DNA of 64,000 bases. It comes from Streptomyces sp. RKAG293 (GTDB lineage: Bacteria > Actinomycetota > Actinomycetes > Streptomycetales > Streptomycetaceae). The stretch is from assembly GCF_023701745.1 (NCBI RefSeq), contig NZ_JAJOZB010000001.1, positions 7,115,001 to 7,179,000 on the forward strand, read 5' to 3'. The notes below the pieces were generated by a model, which was not told where the DNA came from, did not search any database, and saw only the letters and a program-made list of their open reading frames with translations. The translations under genes were made by a program, and so were the position numbers. This document shows, piece by piece, positions 1 to 9,058 of this stretch (within the stretch, counting starts at the first letter, position 1; every line of letters starts with the position of its first letter).

Positions 1-827
1 GCGCCGTGGAACCCGGCCCGCTTGAGGGCGGTGAACAGGCCGATGTTCTGCGGGGTCTGCATCACGGAGACGACCGCGTCCGGTGCCTTGCCACCGTTGC
101 TCTTCAGGATCTCGCCGGTGTACGCGGACCAGTCGCTCGGCGCGGCGGCGGCCGGGACCGAGGCCTTGGCGTACGTCACCTTGAAGCCGGCGGCCGTGAA
201 GCCCTGGGTGTACGTCCTGATGCCGAACTTGCCCGCGTCGCTGTCGGCGGCGATCAGCGCCACGCTCCGGTCCTTCGCGCCGCCGAGCGCCTGGGCCAGG
301 CCCTCGGGCCAGGACTGGGTGATGGTGCCGCCGGGGCTCGGGACCAGGCAGCCGTTGAAGCCGTAGGTGGTGGCGGGGCCGCAGAAGGCGGGCAGCGTGC
401 CCCAGCCGAAGACCGGCACGTTCTGCTGCTGCAGGAAGTCGGCGCCGGAGAAGGTGACCGAGCTCATCGGCACGACCGAGAAGACCTTGTCCTGCTGGAC
501 GAGCTTGCGGGCGGCGGCCAGGTTGCGGCTGGGGTCCTGCCCGTCGTCCTCCGCCCCCAGATAGTCGATCTTCCGCCCGTTGACGCCGCCCTCGTCGTTG
601 GCGCGCTGGAAGCGGGCCTTCGCCCCGAGGTCGGTGTCGGCCTTGCTGTACCCGCTCGACGAGGTCTTGGAGACGATGCCGCCGACGGTGATCGAGTCAG
701 CGGTGACACCACGGGCGGACGCACCGGCCTTGTCCTGCGGGGAGGAGCTGGTGGAGGCGGAGTTGCAGGCGGTGGCGAGCAGCAGCGAGGCCGCGGCTGC
801 GGCGAGGAAGCGGATCGGTCGCGACAC
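1..827 (-). CDS. ABC transporter substrate-binding lipoprotein (branched-chain amino acid type), 3' end outside window
   Basis: This is an extracytoplasmic solute-binding protein of the Leu/Ile/Val (periplasmic-binding type I) family, which would deliver a ligand to an ABC importer. About 275 codons are present and the C-terminus lies beyond base 1. The reading frame opens with GTG, and GGAGG sits 9 bases upstream (837-841). The N-terminus is a short lipoprotein signal (VSRPIRFL, an Ala/Leu core, then LLATAC), so Cys21 is the likely lipidated residue. The mature part has the family pattern: DSITVGGI start, SGYSKADTDLGAKARF, then LVQQDKVFSVVPMSS and ALIAADSDAGK. The true ligand cannot be told from the sequence. 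The transporter partners are not in the window. Confidence 0.85.
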   Translation of the reverse strand, partial: MSRPIRFLAAAAASLLLATACNSASTSSSPQDKAGASARGVTADSITVGGIVSKTSSSGYSKADTDLGAKARFQRANDEGGVNGRKIDYLGAEDDGQDPSRNLAAARKLVQQDKVFSVVPMSSVTFSGADFLQQQNVPVFGWGTLPAFCGPATTYGFNGCLVPSPGGTITQSWPEGLAQALGGAKDRSVALIAADSDAGKFGIRTYTQGFTAAGFKVTYAKASVPAAAAPSDWSAYTGEILKSNGGKAPDAVVSVMQTPQNIGLFTALKRAGFHG

Positions 828-975
828 GTCAGGATCCCTCCGGGGCCGGATGAGTTCCTGCATTCTGCGGTCGACCTGACGGTCCGTCAATGAATAATCC
901 AACATCATGTGACGATCCATCAGATGTGGATCCGCGCTCCGGACGGCTCCGGGTCGGTTGCCGGTCCGGGAGGCG

Positions 976-2799
976 TCAGCCCCGGTAGAGCGCCTCGATC
1001 TCCTCCGGGAACGCCTTCTCGATCGCCTTGCGCTTCAGCTTCAGCGACGGCGTCAGCAGCCCGCGCTCCTCGGAGAACTGGGCGGCCAGGATCCGGAACG
1101 TACGGATCGACTCGGCCTGCGAGACCAGGGTGTTGGCGGCGACCACCGCCCGCCGGATCTCGGTCTCCAGATCCGGGTCGTGGACCAGTTCCTCGTCCGG
1201 CAGCCGCGGTTTGCCGCGCATCGTCAGCCAGTGCCCGACGGCGTCCGGGTCGAGTGTCACCAGCGCGGCGATGAACGGCCGGTTGTTGCCGACCGCCACG
1301 CACTGCGCGATCAGCGGATGGGACCGCACCCGGTCCTCCAGACCGCTCGGCGAGACGCTCTTGCCACCGCTGGTGACCAGGATCTCCTTCTTGCGGCCGG
1401 TGATGGTCAGATAGCCCTCCTCGTCGAGCGCACCGATGTCGCCGGTCGCCAGCCAGCCGTCGCCGAGCACCTCGGAGGTGGCCCGCGGGTTGTTCAGATA
1501 CCCCTGGAAGACCTGGCCGCCGCTCAGCCAGATCTCGCCGTCCTCCGCGATGTGCACGGTGGTGCCCGGCACGGGCTGCCCCACCGTGCCGAAGCGGGTC
1601 TGCTCGGGTGGGTTGGCGGTGGCGGCGGCGGTGGTCTCGGTGAGCCCGTAGCCCTCGTAGATCGTCACTCCCGCGCCGCTGAAGAACAGCCCCAGTTGGC
1701 GCTCCATCGCCGAGCCGCCGGAGATCGCGTGCCGCACCCGGCCGCCGAGCGCGTCCCGCACCTTGCTGAAGACGAGCTTGTCGTAGATCTGGTGCTGCAT
1801 CCGCAGGGCCGCGCTCGGGCCGTGCCCGGTGCCGAACGCCTTGGCCTCCACCGCCTCCGCGTACCGCACGGCGATCTCCACCGACTTGTCGAACGGGCCG
1901 AGCTTGCCGCCCGCCTCCGCCTTGCGGCGCGCCGCCTGGAAGACCTTCTCGAAGACGTAGGGGACGGCCAGCACGAACGTCGGCCGGAAGACGGCCAGGT
2001 CCGGCAGCAGGTCGGCGGCGGTCATGCTCGGCTGGTGCCCGAGCCGGATCCGGTGCCGGACGCACGCCACCTCCACCATCCGCCCGAAGACGTGCGCGAG
2101 CGGCAGGAAGAGCAGCGTGGACGGCTCCTCGCCCGGCTTGTTCGCGAAGACCGTCTCCCAGCGGGCCACCACGTTGTCCGCCTCGGCCATGAAGTTGCCG
2201 TGGCTCAGCACACAGCCCTTGGGCCGGCCGGTGGTGCCCGAGGTGTAGATGATGGTGGCCGTCGCGTCCGGGGTGACCGCGAGCCGGTGCCGGTCGATCA
2301 CCTCGTCGCCGATGTGGGAGCCGGCCGCGGCGAGCTCCTCGACACAGCCCGCGTCGAGCTGCCACAGCCGGCTCAGCTGCGGCAGCTCGTCGACGGCGGC
2401 ACCGATCGTCATCGCGTGGTCCTCGTGCTCCACGACGCAGGCGACCGCGCCCGAGTCGTGCAGCATCCAGCGCACCTGGTCGAGGGAGGACGTCGGGTAC
2501 ACGGGGACCGGCTGGGCGCCGATGGTCCACAGCGCGAAGTCGAAGACGGTCCACTCGTAGCGGGTGCGGGACATGATCCCGACGCGGTCGCCGAAGCGCA
2601 CCCCGTTGGCGAGCAGGCCCTTCGCGACGGCCACCACCTCGTCGCGGAACTCGAGCGCGGTCACGTCCTGCCACTGCCCGTCCACCCGGCGGCCGAGCAC
2701 CACCTGGTCCGGGTGGTCGGCAGCGTTGTTGAACACCGCGTCCGCCAGTCCTCCGACCTGGGGCGCCGTGGCCATCGGGGGAACGGTGAACTCGCGCAA
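976..2799 (-). CDS. Long-chain fatty-acid--CoA ligase (AMP-forming)
   Basis: This 607-residue ANL-superfamily acyl-CoA synthetase activates a fatty acid with ATP to acyl-AMP and then acyl-CoA. The AMP-binding P-loop YTSGTTGRPKG lies near residue 190. The YGLTETT motif lies near 385, ATGDIG near 450, and the GRKKEILVTSGGKSV hinge with the catalytic C-terminal Lys region at the end (LKLKRKAIEKAF). The length is normal for FadD15-like actinobacterial enzymes. The start chosen is TTG at 2799 because GAGGAG lies 6 bases upstream and MREFTVPP is a common N-terminus of this family. The acyl chain specificity is not evident. The gene is monocistronic here, facing away from the lipoprotein gene downstream. 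Confidence 0.9.
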   Translation of the reverse strand: MREFTVPPMATAPQVGGLADAVFNNAADHPDQVVLGRRVDGQWQDVTALEFRDEVVAVAKGLLANGVRFGDRVGIMSRTRYEWTVFDFALWTIGAQPVPVYPTSSLDQVRWMLHDSGAVACVVEHEDHAMTIGAAVDELPQLSRLWQLDAGCVEELAAAGSHIGDEVIDRHRLAVTPDATATIIYTSGTTGRPKGCVLSHGNFMAEADNVVARWETVFANKPGEEPSTLLFLPLAHVFGRMVEVACVRHRIRLGHQPSMTAADLLPDLAVFRPTFVLAVPYVFEKVFQAARRKAEAGGKLGPFDKSVEIAVRYAEAVEAKAFGTGHGPSAALRMQHQIYDKLVFSKVRDALGGRVRHAISGGSAMERQLGLFFSGAGVTIYEGYGLTETTAAATANPPEQTRFGTVGQPVPGTTVHIAEDGEIWLSGGQVFQGYLNNPRATSEVLGDGWLATGDIGALDEEGYLTITGRKKEILVTSGGKSVSPSGLEDRVRSHPLIAQCVAVGNNRPFIAALVTLDPDAVGHWLTMRGKPRLPDEELVHDPDLETEIRRAVVAANTLVSQAESIRTFRILAAQFSEERGLLTPSLKLKRKAIEKAFPEEIEALYRG

Positions 2800-3013
2800 C
2801 TGGTGCTCCTCGAGCCGCTGGGCCTGTCCGGCGGGCGGGCCGTAAGCTACCTGATCCGCCGACCGGGCGGGAAGGCTTGGTCCGCACCAGTACCTTCGGA
2901 CATCTGTGCTGGTAGGGCACTGGTTCCCGGCTGTGGCAAGGAGTTACGCCGGAGGGCCGGACCCCCGAAGGTTGTCCGGCCCCGCCGATCTCCACCAAAT
3001 CTGCGCCAACCGG

Positions 3014-4570
3014 TTACCGCCGCTCTACAGCGGGGACGGACCCCGATTCCGTCCCGGAAGCCGCTCCCGCGCCCGCCGGAGCGGGCACCACGGGCCGGGC
3101 CGCGGGAGTCCTCACGAGGAGCAGTACTGCGATGCCGGCCAGCACCCCGATGACACCGGCCACCATGGCCGCCGTGCTCAGCCCGGACGCGAAGGCCGAG
3201 TGCAGCGCGTGGTCCACGGCCGCCCGCTGACCGGCCGGCGTCCGGCCCAGCACGCCCTGGGCGCCGCCGCCCGCAAGGGCCCGCGCCGTGCCGTGCGCGT
3301 CGGGCACCGCACCGCGCAGCGAGGTCTCCATCCGGGAGGCGACGATGGTGCCGAAGACCGCGACCCCGAGCGCGTACCCGAGCTGGCGGAAGGTGTTGAC
3401 GGCGCCGCTGGCCATGCCCGCGCGGTGCGGCGGTACGGAGGCGAGCGCCGCGCCCGCCACCGCCGGATTGACGAGCCCGACGCCGACCCCGGCCACCAGC
3501 AGGCCCGCGGTGAGCGAGGCCCAGCCCGAACCGGCGTCCAGCAGGCTCTGGCCGAACGCGCCCAGCCCGATCAGCACCAGCCCGATCCCGATCACCAGCC
3601 GGTACGGGGCACCGTGCAGGAACTTGCCGCCCAGCGCGGCCGTGACGAACCCCGCCGCCGCCAGCGGGACCAGCACCAGGCCGCCGAGCACCGGGCTCAG
3701 CCCCAGCAGCGTCTGCAGCCAGAGGGAGGTGTACGGCAGGAACCCGAACGCGGCGGCGTTGAGCGCCAGCGCGCCGGCCATCACCCCGACGAACGAGGCG
3801 TTGCGGAACAGGCTCAGATCGAGCAGCGGATGCGCCGACCGGCGCTCCACCGCGATGAACAGCCCGAGCGCCGCGACCGCCGCGAGCAGCGTGGCGATGG
3901 TGCGCCCCGAACCCCAGCCGACCGCGTCGGCCCGGATCACCGCGTACGTGGCCAGGCCCGCGAAGAGCGTGAAGGTGGCGGTGCCCGCCCAGTCGATGCG
4001 GTGCCCGGCGCCCTCCCGCCGCGACTCGGGGACCACCTTGAGGGTCAGCCACACCGCGACCAGGCTGACCGGCAGATTGACGAAGAAGATCCACCGCCAG
4101 TCGAACCCCTGGGTGAGCAGCCCGCCGGCGATCGGGCCCAGCGCCGCCGCCCCGCCGCTGACCGCGCCCCACACCCCGAGCGCCACCGACCGGTCCCTGC
4201 CCTGGTAGACGGCGGCCAGCAGGGAGAGCGTCGTCGCGAACATCGCGGCCGCGCCGATCCCCTGGACCGCGCGCATCGCGACCAGCACCGTGGTGTTGGG
4301 CGCCAGACCGCAGGCGAGCGAGGCGGCCGCGAAGACGACCGTCCCCGCCACGTACATCTTCCGCCGGCCCACCACGTCCGCCGCGGATCCGGCGCCGATG
4401 AGCAGGGCGGCGAGCGCCAGCGCGTAGATGTCGATGACCCACTGCAGGTCCGACAGCGACGCGCCGAGCGAGCTGGTGATGTCGGGCAGCGCGACGATCA
4501 CGATCGTGACGTCGAGCAGCAGCATGAACGTACCCAGACAGACCGCTACCAGCGGTCCCCACTTACGCAT
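3014..4570 (-). CDS. MFS drug-efflux transporter, DHA2 (14-TM) family
   Basis: This is a 518-residue proton-coupled exporter of the EmrB/QacA type. It begins MRKWGPLVAVCLGTFMLLLD and carries the DHA2 features LLDVTIVIVALPDI (motif D1 region), DLQWVIDIYAL and GSAADVVGRRKMY (motif A) in the first 80 residues. Hydrophobic segments continue to about residue 490. The C-terminal tail is Pro/Ala/Gly-rich and cytosolic. GAGGAA lies 6 bases before the ATG. The gene is divergent from the Lrp-family regulator starting 140 bp away, which is therefore the likely regulator. Substrates are unknown; antibiotics, dyes or a metabolite are all possible. Confidence 0.9.
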   Translation of the reverse strand: MRKWGPLVAVCLGTFMLLLDVTIVIVALPDITSSLGASLSDLQWVIDIYALALAALLIGAGSAADVVGRRKMYVAGTVVFAAASLACGLAPNTTVLVAMRAVQGIGAAAMFATTLSLLAAVYQGRDRSVALGVWGAVSGGAAALGPIAGGLLTQGFDWRWIFFVNLPVSLVAVWLTLKVVPESRREGAGHRIDWAGTATFTLFAGLATYAVIRADAVGWGSGRTIATLLAAVAALGLFIAVERRSAHPLLDLSLFRNASFVGVMAGALALNAAAFGFLPYTSLWLQTLLGLSPVLGGLVLVPLAAAGFVTAALGGKFLHGAPYRLVIGIGLVLIGLGAFGQSLLDAGSGWASLTAGLLVAGVGVGLVNPAVAGAALASVPPHRAGMASGAVNTFRQLGYALGVAVFGTIVASRMETSLRGAVPDAHGTARALAGGGAQGVLGRTPAGQRAAVDHALHSAFASGLSTAAMVAGVIGVLAGIAVLLLVRTPAARPVVPAPAGAGAASGTESGSVPAVERR

Positions 4571-4710
4571 CGCGATTCCTCGTTCTCTTCGGTTCTCCCG
4601 GTCCGGCGCCCGTTGACCCCGCGACTCGCCCTACGATCGACAGCGGCGGACGCATCCACCAGCGACGGCGGACCAAGCGTCGCTTTCCGACATCAAGGAG
4701 GGCTTGAGCG

Positions 4711-5688
4711 GTGGATTCTCCGTCCTTCGACGAGCTGGACCTCAAGCTGATCCAGGCGCTGCAGCTCGACGGACGGGCGCCCTTCAGCCGGATCGCCGCG
4801 GTCCTCGGCGTCTCCGACCAGACGGTCGCCCGGCGCTTCCGCAGGCTGCACGCCGACGGCGGGCTGCGGGTGGTCGGCGTGGCCGACGCCGAACGGCTCG
4901 GCCGCACCAGCTGGCTGCTGCGGCTGCGCTGCGCGCCCGACGCCGCGGAGGCCATCGCCCAGGCGCTCGCCCGCCGGCCCGACACCAAGTGGATCGGGCT
5001 GACCTCCGGCGGCACCGAACTGCTCTGCGTCGCGGAACCCCGCACCCGGGACGACCACGCGGCACTGATGCTCGGCAAGCTCCCGCGGACGCCCAGCATT
5101 CTGGAGATCAGCGCCCTGTGCCTGCTGCACACCTTCTACGGCGGCCCGCTGGGCTGGTTCGCCAAGGGCGAGGGGCTGACCCCCGCCGAGGTCGAGGCGC
5201 TCACCCCGCCGCCGGCCGAACCGTTCACCGAAGTGATCACGCTCGACGCCGAGGACGAGCGGCTGATCGACGCGCTGGGCCGCGACGGCCGGGCCACCTA
5301 CCCCGAACTCCAGCAGCTCACCGGGCTGTCGGAGTCGGCCGCCAAACGGCGGCTGGAGCAGCTGCGCCGGATCGGGGCGCTCTTCATGGACGTCCAGTTT
5401 GACGCGGACCAGCTCGGCTACCGGGCGCACGCCGTGCTCTGGCTCACCGTGCGGCCGTCCGCCCTGTCCGCCGTCGGCCAGGCGCTCTCCGAGCACAGCG
5501 AGGTCGCCTTCGCCTGCGCGACCACCGGCTCGTCGAACCTCTTCGCCGCCGTCCTGTGCCGCGACACCGCGCACCTCTACCGCTACCTCAGCGAGAAGAT
5601 CGGCGCGCTCGACGGCGTCCAGCACGTCGAGACCGCGCCCACGCTGCGCCGCGTCAAGCACCTGGCGTACGAGGAGCGGCGGCGCTGA
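4711..5688 (+). CDS. Lrp/AsnC family transcriptional regulator with two tandem domains
   Basis: At 325 residues this is about twice the usual Lrp length because it contains two consecutive winged-helix plus RAM modules. The first helix-turn-helix begins at FDELDLKLIQALQLDGRAPF (residues 5-45) and the second at LDAEDERLIDALGRDGRATY (about 180-225). Each is followed by an effector-binding RAM-like segment. Duplicated Lrp proteins of this kind are common in actinobacteria. The gene starts with GTG, preceded by AGGAGG about 10 bases upstream. It is divergent from the MFS exporter, so it probably controls that exporter in response to an amino acid or related ligand; this is inference from position only. 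Confidence 0.9.
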   Translation: MDSPSFDELDLKLIQALQLDGRAPFSRIAAVLGVSDQTVARRFRRLHADGGLRVVGVADAERLGRTSWLLRLRCAPDAAEAIAQALARRPDTKWIGLTSGGTELLCVAEPRTRDDHAALMLGKLPRTPSILEISALCLLHTFYGGPLGWFAKGEGLTPAEVEALTPPPAEPFTEVITLDAEDERLIDALGRDGRATYPELQQLTGLSESAAKRRLEQLRRIGALFMDVQFDADQLGYRAHAVLWLTVRPSALSAVGQALSEHSEVAFACATTGSSNLFAAVLCRDTAHLYRYLSEKIGALDGVQHVETAPTLRRVKHLAYEERRR

Positions 5689-5716
5689 GCCGGCCGGGTT
5701 TCCTCGACGCGTGCGA

Positions 5717-6598
5717 TCACACCGCCCGGTGCAGCCGGTCGCCCGCGGCCAGGATCGCGGCGGCGAGCGCGTCCGCGGCATCGGCCGTGTCCGGGGCCGA
5801 GCCGCGGCGGCGGCCGTGCAGCAGGACGAAGTCGACGCCACCGAGCTCCGGCAGGCCCGCCCGGGGCGGGACGGGAGCCAGGCCGGGCGGGATGAGCCCC
5901 TGGGCGTGCACCATCACGCCGAGCCCCGCGAGGGCCGCGGCGGTCAGCCCGCTCAGGGAGCGGCTGGTGCAGGTGATCCGCCAGGCGCGGCCCTCCCGGC
6001 CGAGGACGTCCAGGGCGCGGGCCCGGGTGATGCCGGGCGGCGGATAGACGATCAGCGGCACCGGCCGGTCGGGATCCAGCCGCAACCGCCGGCCCTCGGC
6101 GGCGATCCACACCAGCTTGTCGCGCCAGACGAGCTGCCCCGGCCCGCCCTCGCCGAGCCGCTTGGCGAGCACCAGGTCCAGATGGCCGGCCGCCAGCCGC
6201 TCGTGCAGGGTGCCGGAGAGCTCGACGGTCAGTTCGAGGTCCACCTCGGGGTGGTCGCCGCGGAAGCGCTCCAGGATCTCCGGCAGCCGCGGCGTCGCCA
6301 GATCCTCCGAGACGCCGAAGCGCAGCCGTCCGCGCAGCCGGGTGCCCGCGAACCAGCCGGCGGCCCGTTCGTTCGCCTCCAGGATGGTGCGGGCGAAGCC
6401 GAGCATGGCCTCGCCGTCCTCGGTCAGAGCGACGCTGTGGGTGTCGCGGGAGAAGAGCCGGCGCCCGGTGGCCTCCTCCAGCCGCCGCACCTGCTGGCTC
6501 ACCGTGGACTGCCGCAGACCCAGCCGCCGGGCGGCCTGCGTGAAGCTCAGGGTCTGCGCGACGGTCAGGAACGTCTTCAACTGCGCGGGGTCGTACAC
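5717..6598 (-). CDS. LysR family transcriptional regulator
   Basis: This 293-residue LTTR has the helix-turn-helix at residues 1-60 (LKTFLTVAQTLSFTQAARRLGLRQSTVSQQVRRLE) and the periplasmic-binding-like effector domain from about residue 90. It is transcribed away from the SBF-like transporter, and a GTTATC-N9-GATAAC dyad with T-N11-A spacing lies just upstream of its start. The usual model for such pairs is autorepression and ligand-dependent activation of the divergent gene, here the transporter. The ligand is not recognisable. The stop codon lies 28 bp from the end of the convergent Lrp gene. Confidence 0.92.
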   Translation of the reverse strand: MYDPAQLKTFLTVAQTLSFTQAARRLGLRQSTVSQQVRRLEEATGRRLFSRDTHSVALTEDGEAMLGFARTILEANERAAGWFAGTRLRGRLRFGVSEDLATPRLPEILERFRGDHPEVDLELTVELSGTLHERLAAGHLDLVLAKRLGEGGPGQLVWRDKLVWIAAEGRRLRLDPDRPVPLIVYPPPGITRARALDVLGREGRAWRITCTSRSLSGLTAAALAGLGVMVHAQGLIPPGLAPVPPRAGLPELGGVDFVLLHGRRRGSAPDTADAADALAAAILAAGDRLHRAV

Positions 6599-6606
6599 GG
6601 TGCCAG

Positions 6607-6627
6607 GTTATCGCGGAACGTGATAAC
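6607..6627. promoter_or_regulatory. Candidate LysR operator in the divergent promoter
   Basis: The inverted repeat GTTATC-N9-GATAAC contains the T-N11-A core typical of LysR binding sites. It lies 9 bp upstream of the LysR start and about 100 bp upstream of the transporter start. Confidence 0.5.
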
Positions 6628-6730
6628 AGTCAGAGCGGCCAGAGGGATTCCCGATCGCCATGATCCGGAGGAGGCTGGGGAGGCAACCCGCCCGCACCCA
6701 GAGGCCGGGCCGCCCCACGAAGTAGGAGCA

Positions 6731-7825
6731 ATGCGCCACCCCACGTACCCCGCCTGGCTCCCGGTCGATCCGTTCATCGCGGGGCTCCTCGGCACCGTCC
6801 TGCTCGCAGCGCTGCTGCCCGCCACCGGCGGCGCCGCCACCGTCGCGGGCGGTGCGACCGACGCGGCGGTGGCGCTGCTCTTCTTCCTCTACGGCGCCCG
6901 GCTGTCGACCCGCGAGGCCCTCGACGGCCTCAAGCACTGGCGGCTGCACCTGACCGTGCTCGCCTGCACCTTCGCGGTCTTCCCGCTGCTCGGACTGGCC
7001 GCCCGCGGCCTCGTTCCGTTCGCCCTCTCACCGCAGCTGTACACCGGACTGCTCTTCCTGTGCCTGCTCCCCTCCACCATCCAGTCGTCGATCGCCTTCA
7101 CCTCGATCGCCCGCGGCAACGTGGCCGCCGCCATCTGCGCGGGCTCGTTCTCCAGCCTCATCGGCGTCTTCCTGACCCCGCTGCTGGCCGCCCTGCTGCT
7201 CGGTGGCGGCGGCGGGGTCTCGGCGGACTCGGTGCTCGACCTCGTGCTGCGGCTCCTCGCGCCGTTCCTCGCCGGGCAGTTGCTGCGCCGCTGGACCACC
7301 GGCTTCCTGACCCGGCACAAGAAGGCCCTGGGCTACGTCGACCGGGGTTCGATCCTGCTGGTCGTCTACACCGCGTTCAGCGCGGGGATGGCCCAGGGCA
7401 TCTGGCACCAGGTCACTCCCGTGCGGCTGCTGGAACTGCTCGTCGTGGAGGCCGTGCTCCTCGCGGTGATGCTCGCCCTGACGTCGTACGGCGCCCGCCG
7501 GCTCGGCTTCGACCGCGCGGACCGCGTCACCATCGTCTTCGCCGGATCGAAGAAGAGCCTCGCGTCGGGACTGCCGATGGCCACCGTGCTGTTCGGCGCG
7601 CAGGCGGGCCTGACGATCCTGCCGCTGATGCTCTTCCACCAGATGCAGCTGATGGTCTGCGCGGTGATCGCCAAACGCTGGGCGCGGCGGGACGGCGGCC
7701 CGGACCCGGACCCGGTCTCCCCGCAGGGTCAGCGCAGGAGGTTCACGACCAGCACCGCCAGGGCCATCGCCAGGAAGAGCAGATACGCGCCCAGCGAGCG
7801 CCCCCGGTCGCCCGCCCGGAGCTGA
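6731..7825 (+). CDS. SBF-like (bile acid:sodium symporter superfamily) transporter
   Basis: This 364-residue integral membrane protein is of the YfeH/SBF-like family. About ten hydrophobic segments run from residue 14 to 320. Conserved polar stretches include FFLYGARLSTREAL after TM2, CLLPSTIQSSIAFTSIARGN in the central broken helix, and VFAGSKKSLASGLPM in the second repeat, which fits the inverted-repeat fold of sodium/bile-acid transporters. The ATG at 6731 is supported by AGGAG at 6724-6728. Upstream in-frame sequence belongs to shadow frames. The last 32 codons overlap the convergent DoxX-like gene by 97 bp, so the C-terminal tail may be non-essential. The substrate is unknown. Confidence 0.88.
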   Translation: MRHPTYPAWLPVDPFIAGLLGTVLLAALLPATGGAATVAGGATDAAVALLFFLYGARLSTREALDGLKHWRLHLTVLACTFAVFPLLGLAARGLVPFALSPQLYTGLLFLCLLPSTIQSSIAFTSIARGNVAAAICAGSFSSLIGVFLTPLLAALLLGGGGGVSADSVLDLVLRLLAPFLAGQLLRRWTTGFLTRHKKALGYVDRGSILLVVYTAFSAGMAQGIWHQVTPVRLLELLVVEAVLLAVMLALTSYGARRLGFDRADRVTIVFAGSKKSLASGLPMATVLFGAQAGLTILPLMLFHQMQLMVCAVIAKRWARRDGGPDPDPVSPQGQRRRFTTSTARAIARKSRYAPSERPRSPARS

Positions 7826-8100
7826 CGCGACAGCACCCAGCCGAAGATGACCGCTTCGACGGCCGCGCCCGCCACCCCGAGCGCCGGCACCCACAGGCCG
7901 ACGATCACCGCGACCGTGGCGAACAGATGCAGCACACCCAGCAGGGACACGACCCACAGGAACTGCCCCTGGAGCACGCCCAGCCGGGTCAGTTCATCGA
8001 GCCGGACGAGGCCGACTCTCGCACGGAACAGCGCGACGACCGCGGAGGGGACGACCTCACACAGCAGCAGGACCGTCAGCACCACGGTCAGTGTGAACAC
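7729..8100 (-). CDS. DoxX-like family membrane protein
   Basis: This small membrane protein of 123 residues has four hydrophobic helices: FTLTVVLTVLLLCEVVPSAV, VVSLLGVLHLFATVAVIVGL, VAGAAVEAVIFGW and AYLLFLAMALAVLVVNLL. The pattern matches DoxX-like proteins (PF13564). Their role is poorly defined, with links to thiol/oxidative stress in some members. The start is GTG at 8100, 8 bp after the thioesterase stop, and AGGGGA precedes it, so the two genes are probably cotranscribed. Its 3' end overlaps the convergent transporter gene. Confidence 0.75.
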   Translation of the reverse strand: MFTLTVVLTVLLLCEVVPSAVVALFRARVGLVRLDELTRLGVLQGQFLWVVSLLGVLHLFATVAVIVGLWVPALGVAGAAVEAVIFGWVLSRQLRAGDRGRSLGAYLLFLAMALAVLVVNLLR

Positions 8101-8108
8101 CGGATCCC

Positions 8109-8960
8109 CTAGCGCTGGGTGCGGACGCGGGCGAGTTGTCTGGACTGGGCGACCAACCGGCCCGAGGAGTCCCACACTTCGGCGTCCTCCTCCATGTAGC
8201 CGTCCGCGAAGTTGCGCGTCGAGTGGACGATGCGCAGCCAGCCCGGGGCGGGCTTCGCCCGTACGTGCACGGTCAGTTCCAGGGTCGGGGCCCAGCCGCC
8301 GATGCCCAGGTCGAAGCTGGTCGGGGGCAGCGCGTCCGCCGCCAGGAGCAGCAGCAGCGGGTCGGGCTCGCGCCCGTCCGGCATCCGCAGCCAGCCCTGG
8401 ATGACGCCCCGGCCGGACGGTGCGCCCATCGCCCAGCCGACGGTGTCCGGGTCGAGCCGCAGATCGAGCCGGCTGAGCAGTTCCGCCTGCTCGACGAAGG
8501 ACGGCGGCGCCAGTTCGGCGCCGACGCACTTCTCGGGCGGCGGAAGGTTCGGGGGAGTGGCGCTGGTGCGGATGTCACCGGCCGCGTGGCGCTCCAGATC
8601 GCCGTACGTGGCGATGGCCCGCAGCCGCTCCTCGCCGCCCTGCAGCAGCGAGACGGTGCCCGTGGAGACGGTGCGGCCGCGCCGCAGGGTCTCGGTGCGC
8701 AGTTCCGCCGGGCCCGCGGTCGACGTGGACAGGTAGTAGGCGGTGATGGAGAACGGGTCGCTGTGCCCGTCCTCCCCGCCGCCGAGTTCGGCGGCCAGCG
8801 CGCGGGCCGCGAGCGCCAGCAGCAGACCCCCGTTGATGCCCTTGCCGATCCGCCAGCCGCCGTCGAGCTCGGCATCGAAGACGGACGGCTCCCCGGACCG
8901 CGCCACCACAGCGGTTCCGCGGTCGAATTCGTACCCCTGATCAGTCTCACGGTCTGTCAC
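8109..8960 (-). CDS. Acyl-CoA thioesterase-like protein (TesB/4HBT_3 type double hotdog)
   Basis: This 283-residue protein should fold as two hotdog domains. The N-terminal half has INGGLLLALAARAL and DPFSITAYYLSTSTAGPAEL; the C-terminal half has ADALPPTSFDLGIGGWAPTLELTVHVRAKP and ARVRTQR at the end. These match the actinobacterial thioesterase-family proteins that hydrolyse acyl-CoA. The start codon is GTG at 8960, giving VTDRETDQGYEFD. It forms a two-gene unit with the DoxX-like gene downstream. The substrate is not predictable; a role in fatty acyl-CoA turnover is inferred from the family. Confidence 0.82.
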   Translation of the reverse strand: MTDRETDQGYEFDRGTAVVARSGEPSVFDAELDGGWRIGKGINGGLLLALAARALAAELGGGEDGHSDPFSITAYYLSTSTAGPAELRTETLRRGRTVSTGTVSLLQGGEERLRAIATYGDLERHAAGDIRTSATPPNLPPPEKCVGAELAPPSFVEQAELLSRLDLRLDPDTVGWAMGAPSGRGVIQGWLRMPDGREPDPLLLLLAADALPPTSFDLGIGGWAPTLELTVHVRAKPAPGWLRIVHSTRNFADGYMEEDAEVWDSSGRLVAQSRQLARVRTQR

Positions 8961-9058
8961 ACCGCGCAGCGTACGACAGGACCTCCGGTACTTCGGAGAC
9001 CGGCCGGCGCAGGGGGCGCACCCCGCCGGCCGGTCCCCGCCCGTGTGCGCGGACGGCC

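Noticed and set aside
920..2998. Very long open frames antisense or out of phase to real genes (for example 920-2998, 2906-4750, 37389-39470, 60048-62051)
   Set aside because: They show Arg/Gly/Ala-rich or His/Val-rich composition with no family motifs, and they overlap genes with clear domains. They are a normal effect of high GC content.
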